From: Amoebophrya sp. AT5.2
Taxonomy: Eukaryota; Sar; Dinophyceae; Syndiniales; Amoebophryaceae
Direction of reading: 5' to 3'
Assembly (NCBI GenBank): GCA_005223375.1
Contig: RXOD01004811.1
Location: 1-18,083 of the forward strand
DNA: 18,083 bases
Below, piece by piece: positions 1 to 10,700 of this stretch. The notes beneath the pieces were generated by a model. The model was not told where the DNA came from. It ran no database searches and was given only the letters and a program-made list of their open reading frames with translations. The position numbers and the translations under genes are program-made. Every line of letters starts with the position of its first letter. Within the stretch, counting starts at the first letter, position 1.

Positions 1-332
1 ATTGGATTGGGAATTGGATTGGCGAATGGGGTGGGGAATTACTTTAATTGGATTGACATACAGCATCGATCTTGCGTCTACTCATCGACCACCTTGATAA
101 AGATAAACTTGACTTGACCAAACCCAAAGGATGGATAAAGAATGGCAATGGGCATCGACCAGAGTTGACCAAAGGGTTCGGATGGGCATCCATCAATGCA
201 ATCATTCGAATTCGTTTTTTTTTGTCTGTCATATCTGCTTTTATGTTGTCTACATTTGTTCCAAGATCCAGCGTGCGTGCATCCATCCCCATCAATCAAT
301 CTGACTAACTTTGGCTTCACTTCGTCAGAACT
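1..332. other. Non-coding DNA downstream of the metalloprotease gene, with short AT-rich repeats
   Basis: ATTGGATTG-type units occur near 1, 14 and 48, and a TTGACCAAA motif recurs near 115 and 165. A run of T at 216-225 (A-run on the coding strand) lies about 110 bp past the stop. Open frames here are short, overlap one another and show no domain, so I see no gene. Confidence 0.55.
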
Positions 333-3300
333 TCAGCATTGCAGCTGCACCAGCATCATCACAAAAATCATCATCCATGACGCTGCTGCGCTCTTCCCGC
401 CTTCATAACTCCCACTTGAGGTGTTCGGACCGAGGCTACCACTGGGTTTTACTGGTTGTTCGGTCGTGGACACCGCCGAGGCTGAAACTGGAGCGAAAGT
501 GCTGCTCAGCCCCGCGGCGAGAAGTGCGGCAGTCATGCTGCTCTGGAATGTGGATGACAGCGCGGCGCCGCTTGTGCTCGCCAGCAGCTGCACTTGTGCG
601 GCTTCGCTCGAGCTGGCCGCCGTCACGCTGTAATCGATGTCCAAAGATGCGGCGGAGGATGACAGAAGCCGGAGTCCTTGGTACTGATCGTCGTTGTTAG
701 TGTTGTGCTCCCCCTGGTGCACCATGCGGAGAATCTTTTCGTCCTTCTCGGAATCGGTAGCAGCAGAGCCCGTGGTGGTCGGCGAGAACGATTGGAGGCC
801 AAGGACCGTAGTGCCTCTTGAGACGACCGCGCCATCAACAGCTTCCATGGCAGGATGCGCAAGAGCTTGCGCACCCTCCTCATGGCGGAGCGAGCCGCGC
901 ACTTCGACCGCCAACTTCCGCAACAGCTGGCTTTTTTGAGAAGAAGTCGCTGCTTTTTCTGCCACCCTGATGTTGGCGGCCGCACCTTCCACGCCCCACG
1001 CTGGATCTTCTTCTGCCCACTGGTAGACGTGCCTCTCGGCGTGAGCAAGTTCGTTCAAGCCCCTCAACTGCATCAGGAGAGATGAGCTGCCCGTTGAGTT
1101 TGTTCCGCTACCCCCGTCTCCTCCTCCAAGAACCGTGATGCCTTGAACCCCAATATCGTCCGCTGTAATGCTTGCCAGTCCATACATGCGCGCCAGCCCG
1201 TCCTTCAATGCCGCCATAAAACCCGCATTCGCCATCAGGGAACTTGAAGTCGACCCCGTAGGGACCGACATCACGCAAGAAATTTTTTGTTTGTACGCGC
1301 CGGTCGGAGCCGCCGCTGTGGTGGTTGTCGTTACCGAGCCCGAACCAGAACTCTGTCCACTTCCGCCACTTGTCGCCCCACCTCCAGATGGGGTCGTTGT
1401 AGTAGTTGCGTTCCCGTTCCCCGCGCCGCCCGCACCACTCGTCCCTGTCACATTCACGATGCCGCTGTTGGTCGAGCTCGTTCCGCTGCTCACATCGAAT
1501 GGCGGGCAGGCGCCCCTGCTGTCGCGCGGCGCGTTCCCGATGCAGTTGCCCGTACAGTCGAACTGGCTCGGCCCGCTGCACGCCACGCAGCTAGCGTCGC
1601 ACTTCACGCAGTCCGCAATGCTGGGCTCGAAATAGTTTCCGGCACTGCAGCCGAGCGCCGACGTCTTCGGCTCGTAGTACTGCTGCCGGATGCACAGCCG
1701 CGTTCCGGCCACGACGACGCTCGAGTCTTCGTTCGACTTCCCGTTCACGACTTGCGTGCCCGTCAACGTCCCGCCCAAGTAAATCGTGGTCGTCTCCCCG
1801 TTGATCGTGAACGACTCCGAGCTGGTGAGTTTCGAGCAGGACGTGTGCAGCGTGGTGACGCCCCCGGACACGGTTTCGTACTGCCTGCAGCACATCAGTG
1901 CGGCGCAGCTGCTGTCGGAGTCCTCCGTTCCGCTGGCCGCCCCGATCACGTCGCGCAGCGGATAGACGGTTGCTCGTTGCGCCGTGACCGTTTCGCACTG
2001 CTTGTCCTTGGACATGACGCACTTTTTCGCGTAACAAGTACTGGACTTACCGTCTCCGGCGTACGTGCACGCAGTCCCCGCTTGCTTGCCCACGTCCGCG
2101 GGACACACAGACGAATGGCCGGTGCAGGTCTCGGCCAGGTCGCACTGGCTGTCAACCGCGGGTCGGCACACGTGGGTGTTCGGGCGGAACTGGCACGTGG
2201 TGGGGTCGCAGCAGGCCTCGTTCGCGGCGCACTGCATCGATTGGTCCTTCAGCTTGCACGTGGCACAGTCGCAGCAGGGGTCCGTGGTGATACTAGTGTC
2301 GCCGCAGTCGCACTGTTCGTTGTAGTCGATGCCGCCGTTGCCGCAGACCGGCGAGACCGCAAGGGCTGCCGGTAAGGTGCAAGCGCCCTGGAAGCACATG
2401 CCCTGCCGCAGGTCCCAGGGATTCGACTGGTGCCAGCACGGAGTGCCATCGGGCACGGCCATCTGCTTGCCGTGCATCGAGAAAGCCTGCCCGCACTCGT
2501 AAGAAGCCTGCCCGCGCTCGTGACAGACGACGGAGCCCTGCAGTCCGATGGTTTCGCTTGAAGATGAGAGACAGATAAATTGTTCACTTGTTCTCGTATC
2601 AATGAATCCGAAGAGAGAAGAACAAGCAAAGGCTGTAAAAGAACAATGAATCAAGGATGCGAACAAGCATCAGTCACGCAGCACATAAGTAAGTGAAAAG
2701 TAGCGTATGCAGAATTTCAATACGCATGGGTCGTTGTATCTTTCGCACGTCTCGCTCAGGTCCCAGTTTTTCCCGCTCGACTCCGCGAACAGGTTCTGGA
2801 CGGTGACCGAGCAAGTTTTGTTCATCGAGCCGCACAGCCCGCCCATGCAGAGTCCGGCCGCGAATTCCTCTCCGCTGCTCACCACCGCCGTGCACTCTTT
2901 CCCCGGGTACACGTACCGGTCCGCGGGACAGTCCTTCGTGCCGCCCGCGCACTTCTCCTCCAGGTCGCAGTCGGCGTTCTTCTTCGCCCGGCACACGAAG
3001 TTCTCACTTGCCGCCCGGAAGAGGCAGTTGTTGCAGCACGGCCCCGTGGCGTCGCTGCACTGGTAGTTGGCTTGCGCGAACTTGCAGGTGGCGCCGTTGC
3101 AGCAGGGGTCGATGGCGGAGCAGTCGTTGGCGCCGCAGTCGCAGTCTTCCCCGGTCTCCACCAGGCCGTTTCGGCACACGGGGTCGCCCATCACGAAGCT
3201 CGGCGGGTTCTCGAGGCAGTTGCCGTTGTCGGGGTAGCCCTGCGACAGGAAACTGTTGATGTTGTTCTTGGAACAGTCGGAGAACTGCGTACTCGCCTGG

Positions 3301-5871
3301 TTGGCGGTGCCCACGCTCTCCATGATGAAACCCGACTGCGCACAGCCGGCGTTGCTGCCGCTGCCGTCGTGGTTCATGCCGAAATTGTGGCCCATCTCGT
3401 GCGCGATGATGGACGCGCAATCGGTTTTGTGCGCGTCAGAAGACGAGTCGCACTGGTTCACGTTGCCAGAATCAGTGACCTGACACATCACGCCCATCCC
3501 GGCGAGACCGACGGTGGAACCTCCGGGGAGCGATGCGAGTAGAGAGATCAGTCACACTCAACATTCATTCACAGGAACGAATAGGATTAGGAGGCACAAG
3601 GAAGTCTAAACCTAAAGCACATTTTCTTGATCTTGATGTGCGAGAACTCGAGGGGCTGCTGAAGTCGCGCTTAAGCTTAAGGATGAACCGCGGGGCCGGG
3701 CGCACCCGAAGTTCCTATGATTGCAGATCGCCGTAGATCGTAACCGCGACCGGGAGTGCCAGACACGACCGGAAGTCCCGGACATTCGCGGATGTCCCAG
3801 AAATGGCCCGATGTCCTCCCGGGCATGCGCGGCACTCCCGAGAAAAGTGTCCTTCACACCCGGAACTTCCGGATGGCTCGGTACAGAGCCACTACGATAG
3901 AGCTGGCGCGTATAATTATCGCTACCATGAGCACGCATGATCAGCCAATAATTGATAGATACATAAAAATATCTTCATACCATCGAAATCTCTTCCACTG
4001 AGCAGCACCCGGTTGTCGTGCGGCACCAATTCTCCCGCCTCCAATCTGCTTCTTCCCCACTCGTTGAATTTTGTCAGCAGGCTCGAGCAGTCCGTCTCCT
4101 CGTTCGCCGCCCCGGCGTTGTTCACCACCAAGGTCGCTCCGTACGGGTCCGCCCCCGTCGTAAACGAGTGCTGCGCGACCAAAACAACGCGAATGTCACT
4201 GCTGAATCCCCCCGCCGCCACGTTGGTTCCGTCGGTGTTTTCGTTCACGCACATTACAGGTTGGCTTTTTTCATATTTCGAATGCTTCTAGTCTACTAAT
4301 TGCGGCGATCTGGATCTCCTACTCCTAGTCGCATGGCACCATTTCCAGTCCTCCGACGGGGGCAGGAATAGGGTAGGCCCAAATAGCTAGGGCGCCACGT
4401 CGCCCCAGCGCAAGGCGACGGACACGACATCAAAACAGGACATCCATGTTGAAGACATAGGCTGCTGCTGGTGCTGGAGTTCTCTGCGGAGGTCGCGCCA
4501 TCCGTATTTCACACACCGTATAACATGACGCTCCCAGTGTGTCGTGGATTGCGCAATTATTACGCTAGTAGATGCAGATCTGATATGAATTGATCCAACC
4601 CGCCGTAAGTACATGGTGTTCACCAGGTTCATCACGGCCGTCGTATGCGCCGCCATTGTCGGGATGTTGCTCGGGGTGCCGCCGAATTTCTGGTACCGGT
4701 ACTGATCGTTCACCGCCAGCACTTCCACGTACTTCGTACTCGCGGCGGATAGCGTCCTGAAGTAGCTCTTCACGTCCTCGTGGTAGTGGTGCTGTCGCGA
4801 CTCGGGGTGGAGGATGCGCAGCGAATGGCGGCGGCCGATGCTGTTAGCTGAAGATGCAGAGAATTTGTCATCCACCTCTTGATCGTCGTGTGGATATGTT
4901 TCGCTTTGTGTATGTGGCGACAATCTCTGTGCGAGGTCGCGGCCCCTCGGCTCCGCTTCGCCTGGCGCAGAAAGCACATCCTGCGCCGGGGGCAAGATGG
5001 TCAATATGCGCATGCTGCCGTGCTCACTGTCGTCGGTCGCGGGTTCGGTTTCGCCGTCGGCGGCTGTTCTCCTAACACGACGAGTGAGCCGCACCATTGC
5101 GTCGAGGCCGCGGCCAGAACACGTGTTGGCGCCGATGATCGCGCGGTACTGCACCGGATTTCTCTTCAAATTTTTCGAAGCGCCGGCCACGACCTCCTGA
5201 TGCTCCTGGATGATCTGGACCCCATCTCCTTGGTAGTAGCAGTTCCCTTTCCCACCATCGGCTCCGAGGGGCTGCCGCTCGATTTCCCCGTTCGCGTGGT
5301 GGATTACGTGCTCGGCGCCCTGCGGCAGCAAAATCCGGTTCTTCCGCAGCACCACGTCGAGCAAAATTCTGTTTCCAAGCGCCATCTCCACGTTGATCAG
5401 GTCGGGGTGGCTGTCTATATCCGAGGCGCGGAGAAAGCGGCGGGGGCTTTTTCGAGGCAGCTGGTTTTCGTCCTCTTCGCCGGCAGCGGTTTTCAAGAGC
5501 CGTTCGTGCGTTCCGATCCAGCGAAACTCGACGGGCGGATGCTCGCGTGCGTCGTTCATATCTTCTTGCGCCGGATACGCCTCATCTGGATGCGAGCTCG
5601 AATCCGATGAGTCACCGTGGTGTTCATGAGCATGCCCGTGATGGTGGTCGTGCGAGCGTCTCCGTTTCGTGGCTCCGGTGTTGTCCTGGTGAAAGTCGAA
5701 GATAGGATCGAAACTCGGAGCGGGAACTTCGCCGGCGTGCACAGAATGCGCGTTGACGAATAAGGAACCGGCAGTGAAGATACTGCACGTGCCGCTGAGC
5801 ACGTGAAAGTGCAGCCCCGCCACTGCGAAGTAGCGGCACGGCTTGCGAAAGTCGTGCGCACAGCAACTCAT
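333..5871 (-). CDS. ADAM/reprolysin-like (M12B) metalloprotease with two disintegrin modules and a possible GPI-anchored tail; four exons
   Basis: Inferred exons are 5871-4601, 4258-3981, 3520-2724 and 2537-333; joined they give 1,517 codons including TGA at 335-333. The protein should be a zinc endopeptidase of the secretory pathway or cell surface. Residues about 14-46 look like a signal sequence. Residues 155-260 resemble the M12B propeptide (NVEMALGNRILLDVVL, CYYQGDG, YRAIIGANTCSG). The protease domain starts near 380 (KYVEVLAVNDQYRY), continues as IRVVLVAQHSF and TVGLAGMGVMC, and holds HEMGHNFGMNHD at 557-568 with a Met-turn FIME. Disintegrin-like modules lie near 632-716 and 847-931, each with a CDC-G and a CDL-E-C-G-CPAD signature and no RGD. 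A furin-like Cys-rich repeat (about 1079-1126), a Ser/Thr/Gly linker, a split SEA-like domain and a C-terminal hydrophobic run (WMMIFVMMLVQL) follow. RRVRR at 264-268 is a possible proprotein convertase site. The family call is firm; the start and the first splice junction are less so. Confidence 0.85.
2538..2723 (-). other. Intron 3 of the metalloprotease gene (GT-AG, 186 bp)
   Basis: The donor reads CCATGC|GTATTG and the acceptor CTGCAG|GGC, both phase 0, joining ...YNDPC to GSVVC... inside the Cys-rich region. The interval contains an in-frame TGA and is AT-richer than the flanking exons. The AG|G acceptor is common in dinoflagellates. Confidence 0.85.
3521..3980 (-). other. Intron 2 of the metalloprotease gene (GT-AG, 460 bp)
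   Basis: The donor is TTCGATG|GTATGA and the acceptor CCCGGAG|GTTCC, phase 1. The join gives DFDG-STVGLAGMGVMC, which matches the normal reprolysin order just before the zinc motif. The intron contains multiple stops and an inverted-repeat-rich block at 3705-3872. Confidence 0.9.
3705..3872. repeat. Nested inverted-repeat block inside intron 2
   Basis: CGGGAGTGCC at 3751-3760 pairs perfectly with GGCACTCCCG at 3831-3840. CCGGAAGT at 3769-3776 pairs with ACTTCCGG at 3865-3872. CCCGAAGTTCC near 3705-3715 pairs with GGAACTTCCGG at 3862-3872 with one mismatch. GGACAT and ATGTCC around 3780-3797 make a small central hairpin. The block is GC-rich compared with the rest of the intron. It could be a small non-autonomous mobile element or a structural RNA element; I do not recognise a family. 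Confidence 0.6.
4259..4600 (-). other. Intron 1 of the metalloprotease gene, bounded by terminal inverted repeats (342 bp)
   Basis: The prodomain/catalytic exon and the IRVVLV exon are separated here. The segment begins on the minus strand with GGTTGGATCAATTCATATC, and its far end, read on the plus strand, is GGTTGGCTTTTTTCATATT, an imperfect inverted repeat of about 20 bp. Removing 4600-4259 exactly gives CGG CG|T GTA ATG, in frame, reading YLRR-VMCVNENTDG and later IRVVLV. A GC-AG alternative (4603-4265) is also in frame and gives YLR-QPVMC, so the exact junction is undecided. In-frame stops inside, including a TAG just before the ...CLA-to-noncoding change near 4389, show it is not translated through. 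Confidence 0.7.
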
Positions 5872-6786
5872 TCTTAGGTGGTGGTTAGGAGTTTTTCTTG
5901 CTTTTCATCTCGTGCAGCCTGCTCTCGTGCGTCCTTCGTACCGGGGGAGTACCGTATATACGGAACTTGATGTGCTGCAGGTGTTAAATCTCATACGTCG
6001 AGTCACTCCTCTATTCTTCTCCACTCCAGCCGAACGGTAAGCACGCTCCACTCACCACGGTGAACTTCTACGAATCAAAAGAATGGATCCGCATCCTAAG
6101 GAGCCCTTCTGCCCTGTGCTTCGAACAGGAACATGCATTGCACAGAGAAAGAAAAAGAATTTGGAGGGATGAATCAGGTATCTTTGATGCGTCCGCCTCC
6201 GCCACAGCTAACGACTTATCGCTCCGTCTCCTGTAACCGCAGCTGCAATGCATGCTTAAGGCAGAATCCCGTGTGATGTGTGTCAAAAGCTTTGGTTTTT
6301 AAAGCGTGGGCGGGCGGGGGCCCAGCGTGAAAGGATTAGTTACATAGAGATGTGGGCTCGAGCCCGAGCGTAAAACTCAGAATACGGACCAGGATAGTTT
6401 TAATCGTCTACTTACAATCAACAGTTTGCACGCGCGGTTAGCGTTAGGTACAACTCGCGGCGCTGAAGAGCTCTGCTACTCCAAAAATACTTTGTCAATC
6501 TTTTCACGAGATCCAGTAATCGTAAATCTTTTCACGTTGGCGTTGCAGCTTGCTTTCGGTTTGCTTTAGGTAATTGAGGTTTAGTATACATCATAGTCTT
6601 GTTACCTATCTTCAATCTGTACTGTTGTTCAAACTCTCTCTTCGGTGTCCAACCCCAAACTGAATGAAACTCTTGCGAAAGATAAGTTCCGGGAAGGGGA
6701 AAGAACCCAATCACAGTCAATGCATTGTCACTGGCTGGCTTCAAACTGCCAGTACTACACCGTACGGAACCACCAGTGCGCAGGTA
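5872..6786. other. Intergenic region between the giant gene's stop and the metalloprotease start
   Basis: This stretch holds the 3' UTR of the giant gene and the 5' flank of the metalloprotease gene. No open frame here has domain likeness or coding-type composition. AATCTTTTCACG occurs twice (6497-6508 and 6525-6536). A GC-rich run with GGGCGGGCGGGGGCCC lies near 6307-6322. I see no TATA box or canonical polyadenylation signal that I would trust, and no tRNA-like fold. The metalloprotease ATG is preceded on the minus strand by ACCACCTAAG, an AG that could serve as a trans-splice acceptor if the organism uses a spliced leader; this is inference. Confidence 0.5.
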
Positions 6787-6802
6787 CTACACCGCACGGA
6801 AC
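6751..6802. repeat. Imperfect direct repeat spanning the giant gene's stop codon, period 32 bp
   Basis: AGTACTACACCGTACGGAAC at 6751-6770 and GGTACTACACCGCACGGAAC at 6783-6802 match at 18 of 20 positions. On the minus strand each copy reads CGGTGTAGTAC; the upstream copy supplies the TAG stop. Confidence 0.8.
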
Positions 6803-7773
6803 AAGGCCGCGGGGCTGAGCGGCGCCTGGCCCGCGTCGCTGTAGGCAGCCACCCGCACTTGATAGAGCTCTCCGGCAATCAGCGAAGTAAGCGTGCAGTT
6901 CGTGGCTCCCGCGTCCAGCCCTGTGCATCCCGCGGCGTTCTCTGCTGCCACAACCTACAGTGTTTGTGGATTTCTCACTCGCTCGGAGATGATTCGCAGT
7001 CGATGATGACAACACGTGCACCGACATTACATATAGCCCTTCCAAGTGGTGGTTCTCCAATTCGATGCTCATTTCAAAACATGGGCTGAGTCCGCCAAGC
7101 AAGTAGGCGATGGACAAGTAGTCTGCATGGAACTGGACCACATCAGTAGACGAATAGTATTATACCGAGATCTCCCGCGTCGTATTTCTTCCGCTGTCTC
7201 GGAAAACCCGGTACCCCTCCGCCGTTCCGCCGCCCCAGGAAACGCCGTCTATGCCCACCCACGACACCGTGTTTGTCCCTGCTATTATCCTCGGTCGGCC
7301 TAACTGCGCAGGCAGCGTCGCGAACTTCAGGAAGCGTGTTACTGAATCCGCAGAAGTAGCTCCTCCCGCATCTGTGAACGGCGCCTTAAAGGAGTACGAG
7401 CGTATGAAGGCGTTGTAGCTCTTCCCCAGTAAAGCGGAGAAGGAAGTGACGCTCCCATGCTTATGATCCGCGAACTCGACCGCGGTGACAGCCGGCCCCC
7501 GTAATGCGCAGTCGGGCACGGTCTTTTTGAATGGCGGCTTCACACCTGGATAAATTGCGGAATGTGCACCGATGGTCGGCCAGACCTCGGCGAAGTCGGT
7601 CGCAGAGGGGCTGTCTGCGGTTGTCGTCAGGAACAAGCGAAAGCCGCTGGCCCCCCCACAAGAGGCGCTCCCGGACAACGCCTCGGGCCAACCCACGACG
7701 AACTTCTGGCTTTCGAAAGTGGTGCGCTTCACGTAGGGAATCACGTTCTGCACGTCGGGAGGACGGCAAGGAA
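6787..7773 (-). other. Two tandem FN3-like domains at the C-terminus of the giant protein
   Basis: The first runs from VPCRPPDVQ through FVVGWPEAL and GFRLFLTT to SYNAFIRSYSF. The second runs from GRPRIIAGTNTVSW through AEGYRVFRD to LYQVRVAAYSDAGQAPLSP and ends at the stop codon. Trp, Tyr and the YxVRVAAYSDAG pattern are typical FN3 landmarks. The first domain is longer than the usual 90 residues and carries inserts. The second is split by the last intron. Confidence 0.7.
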
Positions 7774-10700
7774 CTGATCGATGTTGTGTAGAAGGAAATC
7801 CGATCTAAGTACGTGAGTCCTATGTATTGGCCTTTTCAAGTTCTAGGCCTTCGCCTTAACTTAAACTCATCAAAATCATCGATGCGCTTGAGTAGAGTGG
7901 ATGTAGCGCCGGCCTCGGAGTTCTTACTTTTACATTCTTTGTCGCAAAAGAAACAATAAAATGATCTTCTGGACCTGGACCGCGTGATCAAAAGTTCCTC
8001 GAAACAAGTACGGAACACGCGGCTACCTCCCGGCATCCCCGCCGCCCCCACTTCTTCCGTGAGGAAGCTCGACGCGTTCACTGTTGTTGGCAGCGGTAGA
8101 AACGTCGGCGTCCCGAAATCCGTTCTCCCCCTGTCCAGCAGGTTGACGAAGTCGCCCATTCCATATCGCGACTGCTCGATCGTCGTCGACGACGCGAGGA
8201 CGAGTATTCGCGTGGCGTGCGGCGGGAGCTTCAACAGAGAGGCTTTGTAGGACCTCGTCCGCGTGGAAGTAGTTGCTTCCACCAGCACCTCGGTGTCGGA
8301 GAACTTCGTAAAAGGCCTCTCGAAAAGGCAGTTCGTGAAGTAAAGGCTCCATGAGTTGCTCAACCCACTGCTGGTCCCGGCGGATCCGCGCCACTTCAAG
8401 TCGCCGCTGGCGACGTCGAGTCGCACATCCACAGCCTTGTCGTAGTAGTCCAGGATCGGCACGAGCTGCTCGGAAATGAGCTGGTTCCGCGGCACGTGCA
8501 GAATCTGGATAACTAAGGAGTGGCCGCCATAGAACACGGGGGTGTTCGGAGGAATGCTTATTTCGAGAGAATCGGAACTGCCGGCGTCGTAGTGCAGAAA
8601 GGGGTACTCGAGGACGACGGAGTCCTCGTAGGAGACGAGCTGGCGTGGGGGTGTAGTATTCAGCTAATTTTTATCTATTGGATCAGTTCGAGTTCGACAT
8701 CGAGCTATAATCAGAAAGACAAAGATGTTCATGTTTCATCTTTGGGGACGAGAAAAGTAGTGTGTGTGTCCTGAGTCTGTGTCTGATTCTGATTAGTGAT
8801 ACTGTATGGACCCAAGAACGCGAAATTATGATCAGCACAACTGCCCCCGTCGCAAACAAAGCAAAGCGAAAGCTGAAAGTGGTACCTTGTTCGCTGACAC
8901 ACTCGCCGACACCAAATCGTGCTGCACGGCGCTCACTTTCGACGCCGTTGGGTAGTCGATTTTATCGAACCCTCTCATGTCGAACGTCATCGGTTTGATC
9001 AGCAGCTTCTGCAGCTCCTTTTCCGCCTCCACTATCTCAACATTCGGATCGACGTCTCCACCAATATCCCCCGCCGATCCAGTTCCAGACGTAGACGTTT
9101 CATTCCACCTTTCGGTCGGCTGTTTCGCGATCTCGAATTCTGCCTTGTACCCGCTCCCTTGCGTGACTGAAGTCGTCGTCCTGTTCATTTCCAACCGCAG
9201 ATCCTCGGCACTCCGCGTCTTCGGCGCCCCCGAATCCGAGAACAGCACCCGCAACACCAGGTCCTTCGCAACGCTCTCCCAGCTCGCGCGCTCCGCCCGG
9301 TAGTGCTTCCGCGCCCCGGTTTCCTCGCTGCGCACGCTGGCGCCGTTTTTGTACGCGTCGAAGCGGTCGGAGAGCAAGTCGAAGTCGACGCTCCTGTCCG
9401 CGAGTTTGGACTCGCCGTCCTCGGCGGACCCGGGGCCGTAGAACGTCTGCGGGCTCAACAAAGCCGCGGACGACTGGTGTTCTGCGTATTTCGGCAGCAG
9501 CTCCCTCTCCGCGGATACTTGCTCGGCGTCTTCGGCGCGCAGCAGGTCGGCGTACGTCTTCAGCCACTGCTTCAGCGGGTTTCTCGTCACGCCGTCCACG
9601 ACGGCCGCAGGGTACCGAAATTTCAACTTTCCCCCGATTTCGTGCAGGTCCGGGTCCTCGTCCTGGAACGTGAGGTCCCTCAGCGTGAAGCTGCCGTCGC
9701 ACTCGCGTATGCGCTTCCGCGCGAGCTCGACCTTCGCCGACCCCGCGAGCATTCGCGCGTTCGTGGCGTAAAGCACGAGGTCGCTGTAGATCGGGTTCCA
9801 GGCGGGCAGGTTCAGGGGGGTTTCCGCCGTGAAGAACAGGTCGTTCCGGTCGATGATCTTCAAGTCTTCCTTTTTCAACTTCTTCACCATGATTTGCCGC
9901 CGTTTGCGCCGTTCCCGCGGTCGCTCTTCTCGTTTTTTCATCGAGACCACGGTGGTGGTTCTCTGCGTCTCGGTTTGGACCACCGAATTCGATGACGCGC
10001 CCGCTCGAAAGGGGTTCGCGGCGGCCATGTTGGCGTGACACGCCTGCTTCACGTTGCCCGGAATGGACTTGCTGTGCGGCAGATTCACGAGGTTCTTCAA
10101 GCCCTTCGGCTCCGCAGCGTAGTACAGAGGCACGTAGGGGTACTCGTCGGTCAAGACGTACCCGTAGTCCGCGTCGATCGGCGCACCGTTCACATCCACG
10201 TACTCCACGTTTTCCCCCACCTTCTTCTGCTTAAAGTCAAACCCATTCGCCTCGTCCAGCTCGCAGTTACCGGCCGGGAGAGCGAGGCCGTGCGCGGCGC
10301 TGATTCCACGGTACACGTAGTCCATCGCAGTGTCGCCGCGAATCGTGTTCGTATCGCGTGCCGAAATCATGGAGTCGGACGGGTAAAACACGGACGTGCT
10401 GTTCGCCAAATTTATTTGGCCGCCGCCGCCGGTTGACGCGTTTCCCAAATTCACCACCAGCGAATTCTCCACGATGTCCCGCGTCCCCACGTGCACCCCG
10501 TCAAAGGCGTCAAAGTCGAAGTTCGGAAACGCCGTCTTCAAGTAGTAGCAACTCCTCCACCCGCAACCGGAATAGATCGGGAACCCATCGAGCAAAAAGC
10601 CGACGAGCTTGCAGGTCGTCGCCACTTTTGTTGTGCTGGTGGCGTAGAACGAGGAAGCGGCGGCCGCACTCGAAGCCGAACTACCGCTCACGACAGCTGC

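Noticed and set aside
1..60. ATTGGATTG units as a satellite or telomere-like array
   Set aside because: Only about three imperfect units are visible, which is too few and too irregular.
1287..2375. Long plus-strand open frame of 362 codons
   Set aside because: It is antisense to the Cys-rich exon of the protease, Arg/Ala-biased from GC-rich third positions, and has no domain.
2666..3497. Two separate metalloprotease genes because a stop lies between the open frames at 2667-2669
   Set aside because: A clean GT-AG phase-0 intron removes the stop and joins the Cys-rich regions, so one gene is simpler.
3612..3938. 108-codon minus-strand frame inside intron 2
   Set aside because: It covers the inverted-repeat block, has no domain, and its removal as intron restores the conserved FDG-STVGLA junction.
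6300..6325. GC-rich run as a promoter element or G-quadruplex
   Set aside because: The G-runs are too irregular to support a firm structural call, and there is no other promoter evidence.
6532..6744. 70-codon open frame on the minus strand just past the giant gene's stop
   Set aside because: AT-rich composition unlike the flanking exons, no domain, and no splice pair found to join it to the FN3 exon. It is probably 3' UTR or intergenic.
9100..10041. Minus-strand open frame of 313 codons in another frame of the giant gene
   Set aside because: It is highly Arg/Gly-biased and lies wholly within the coding exon that carries the YHYH domain and repeat motif.
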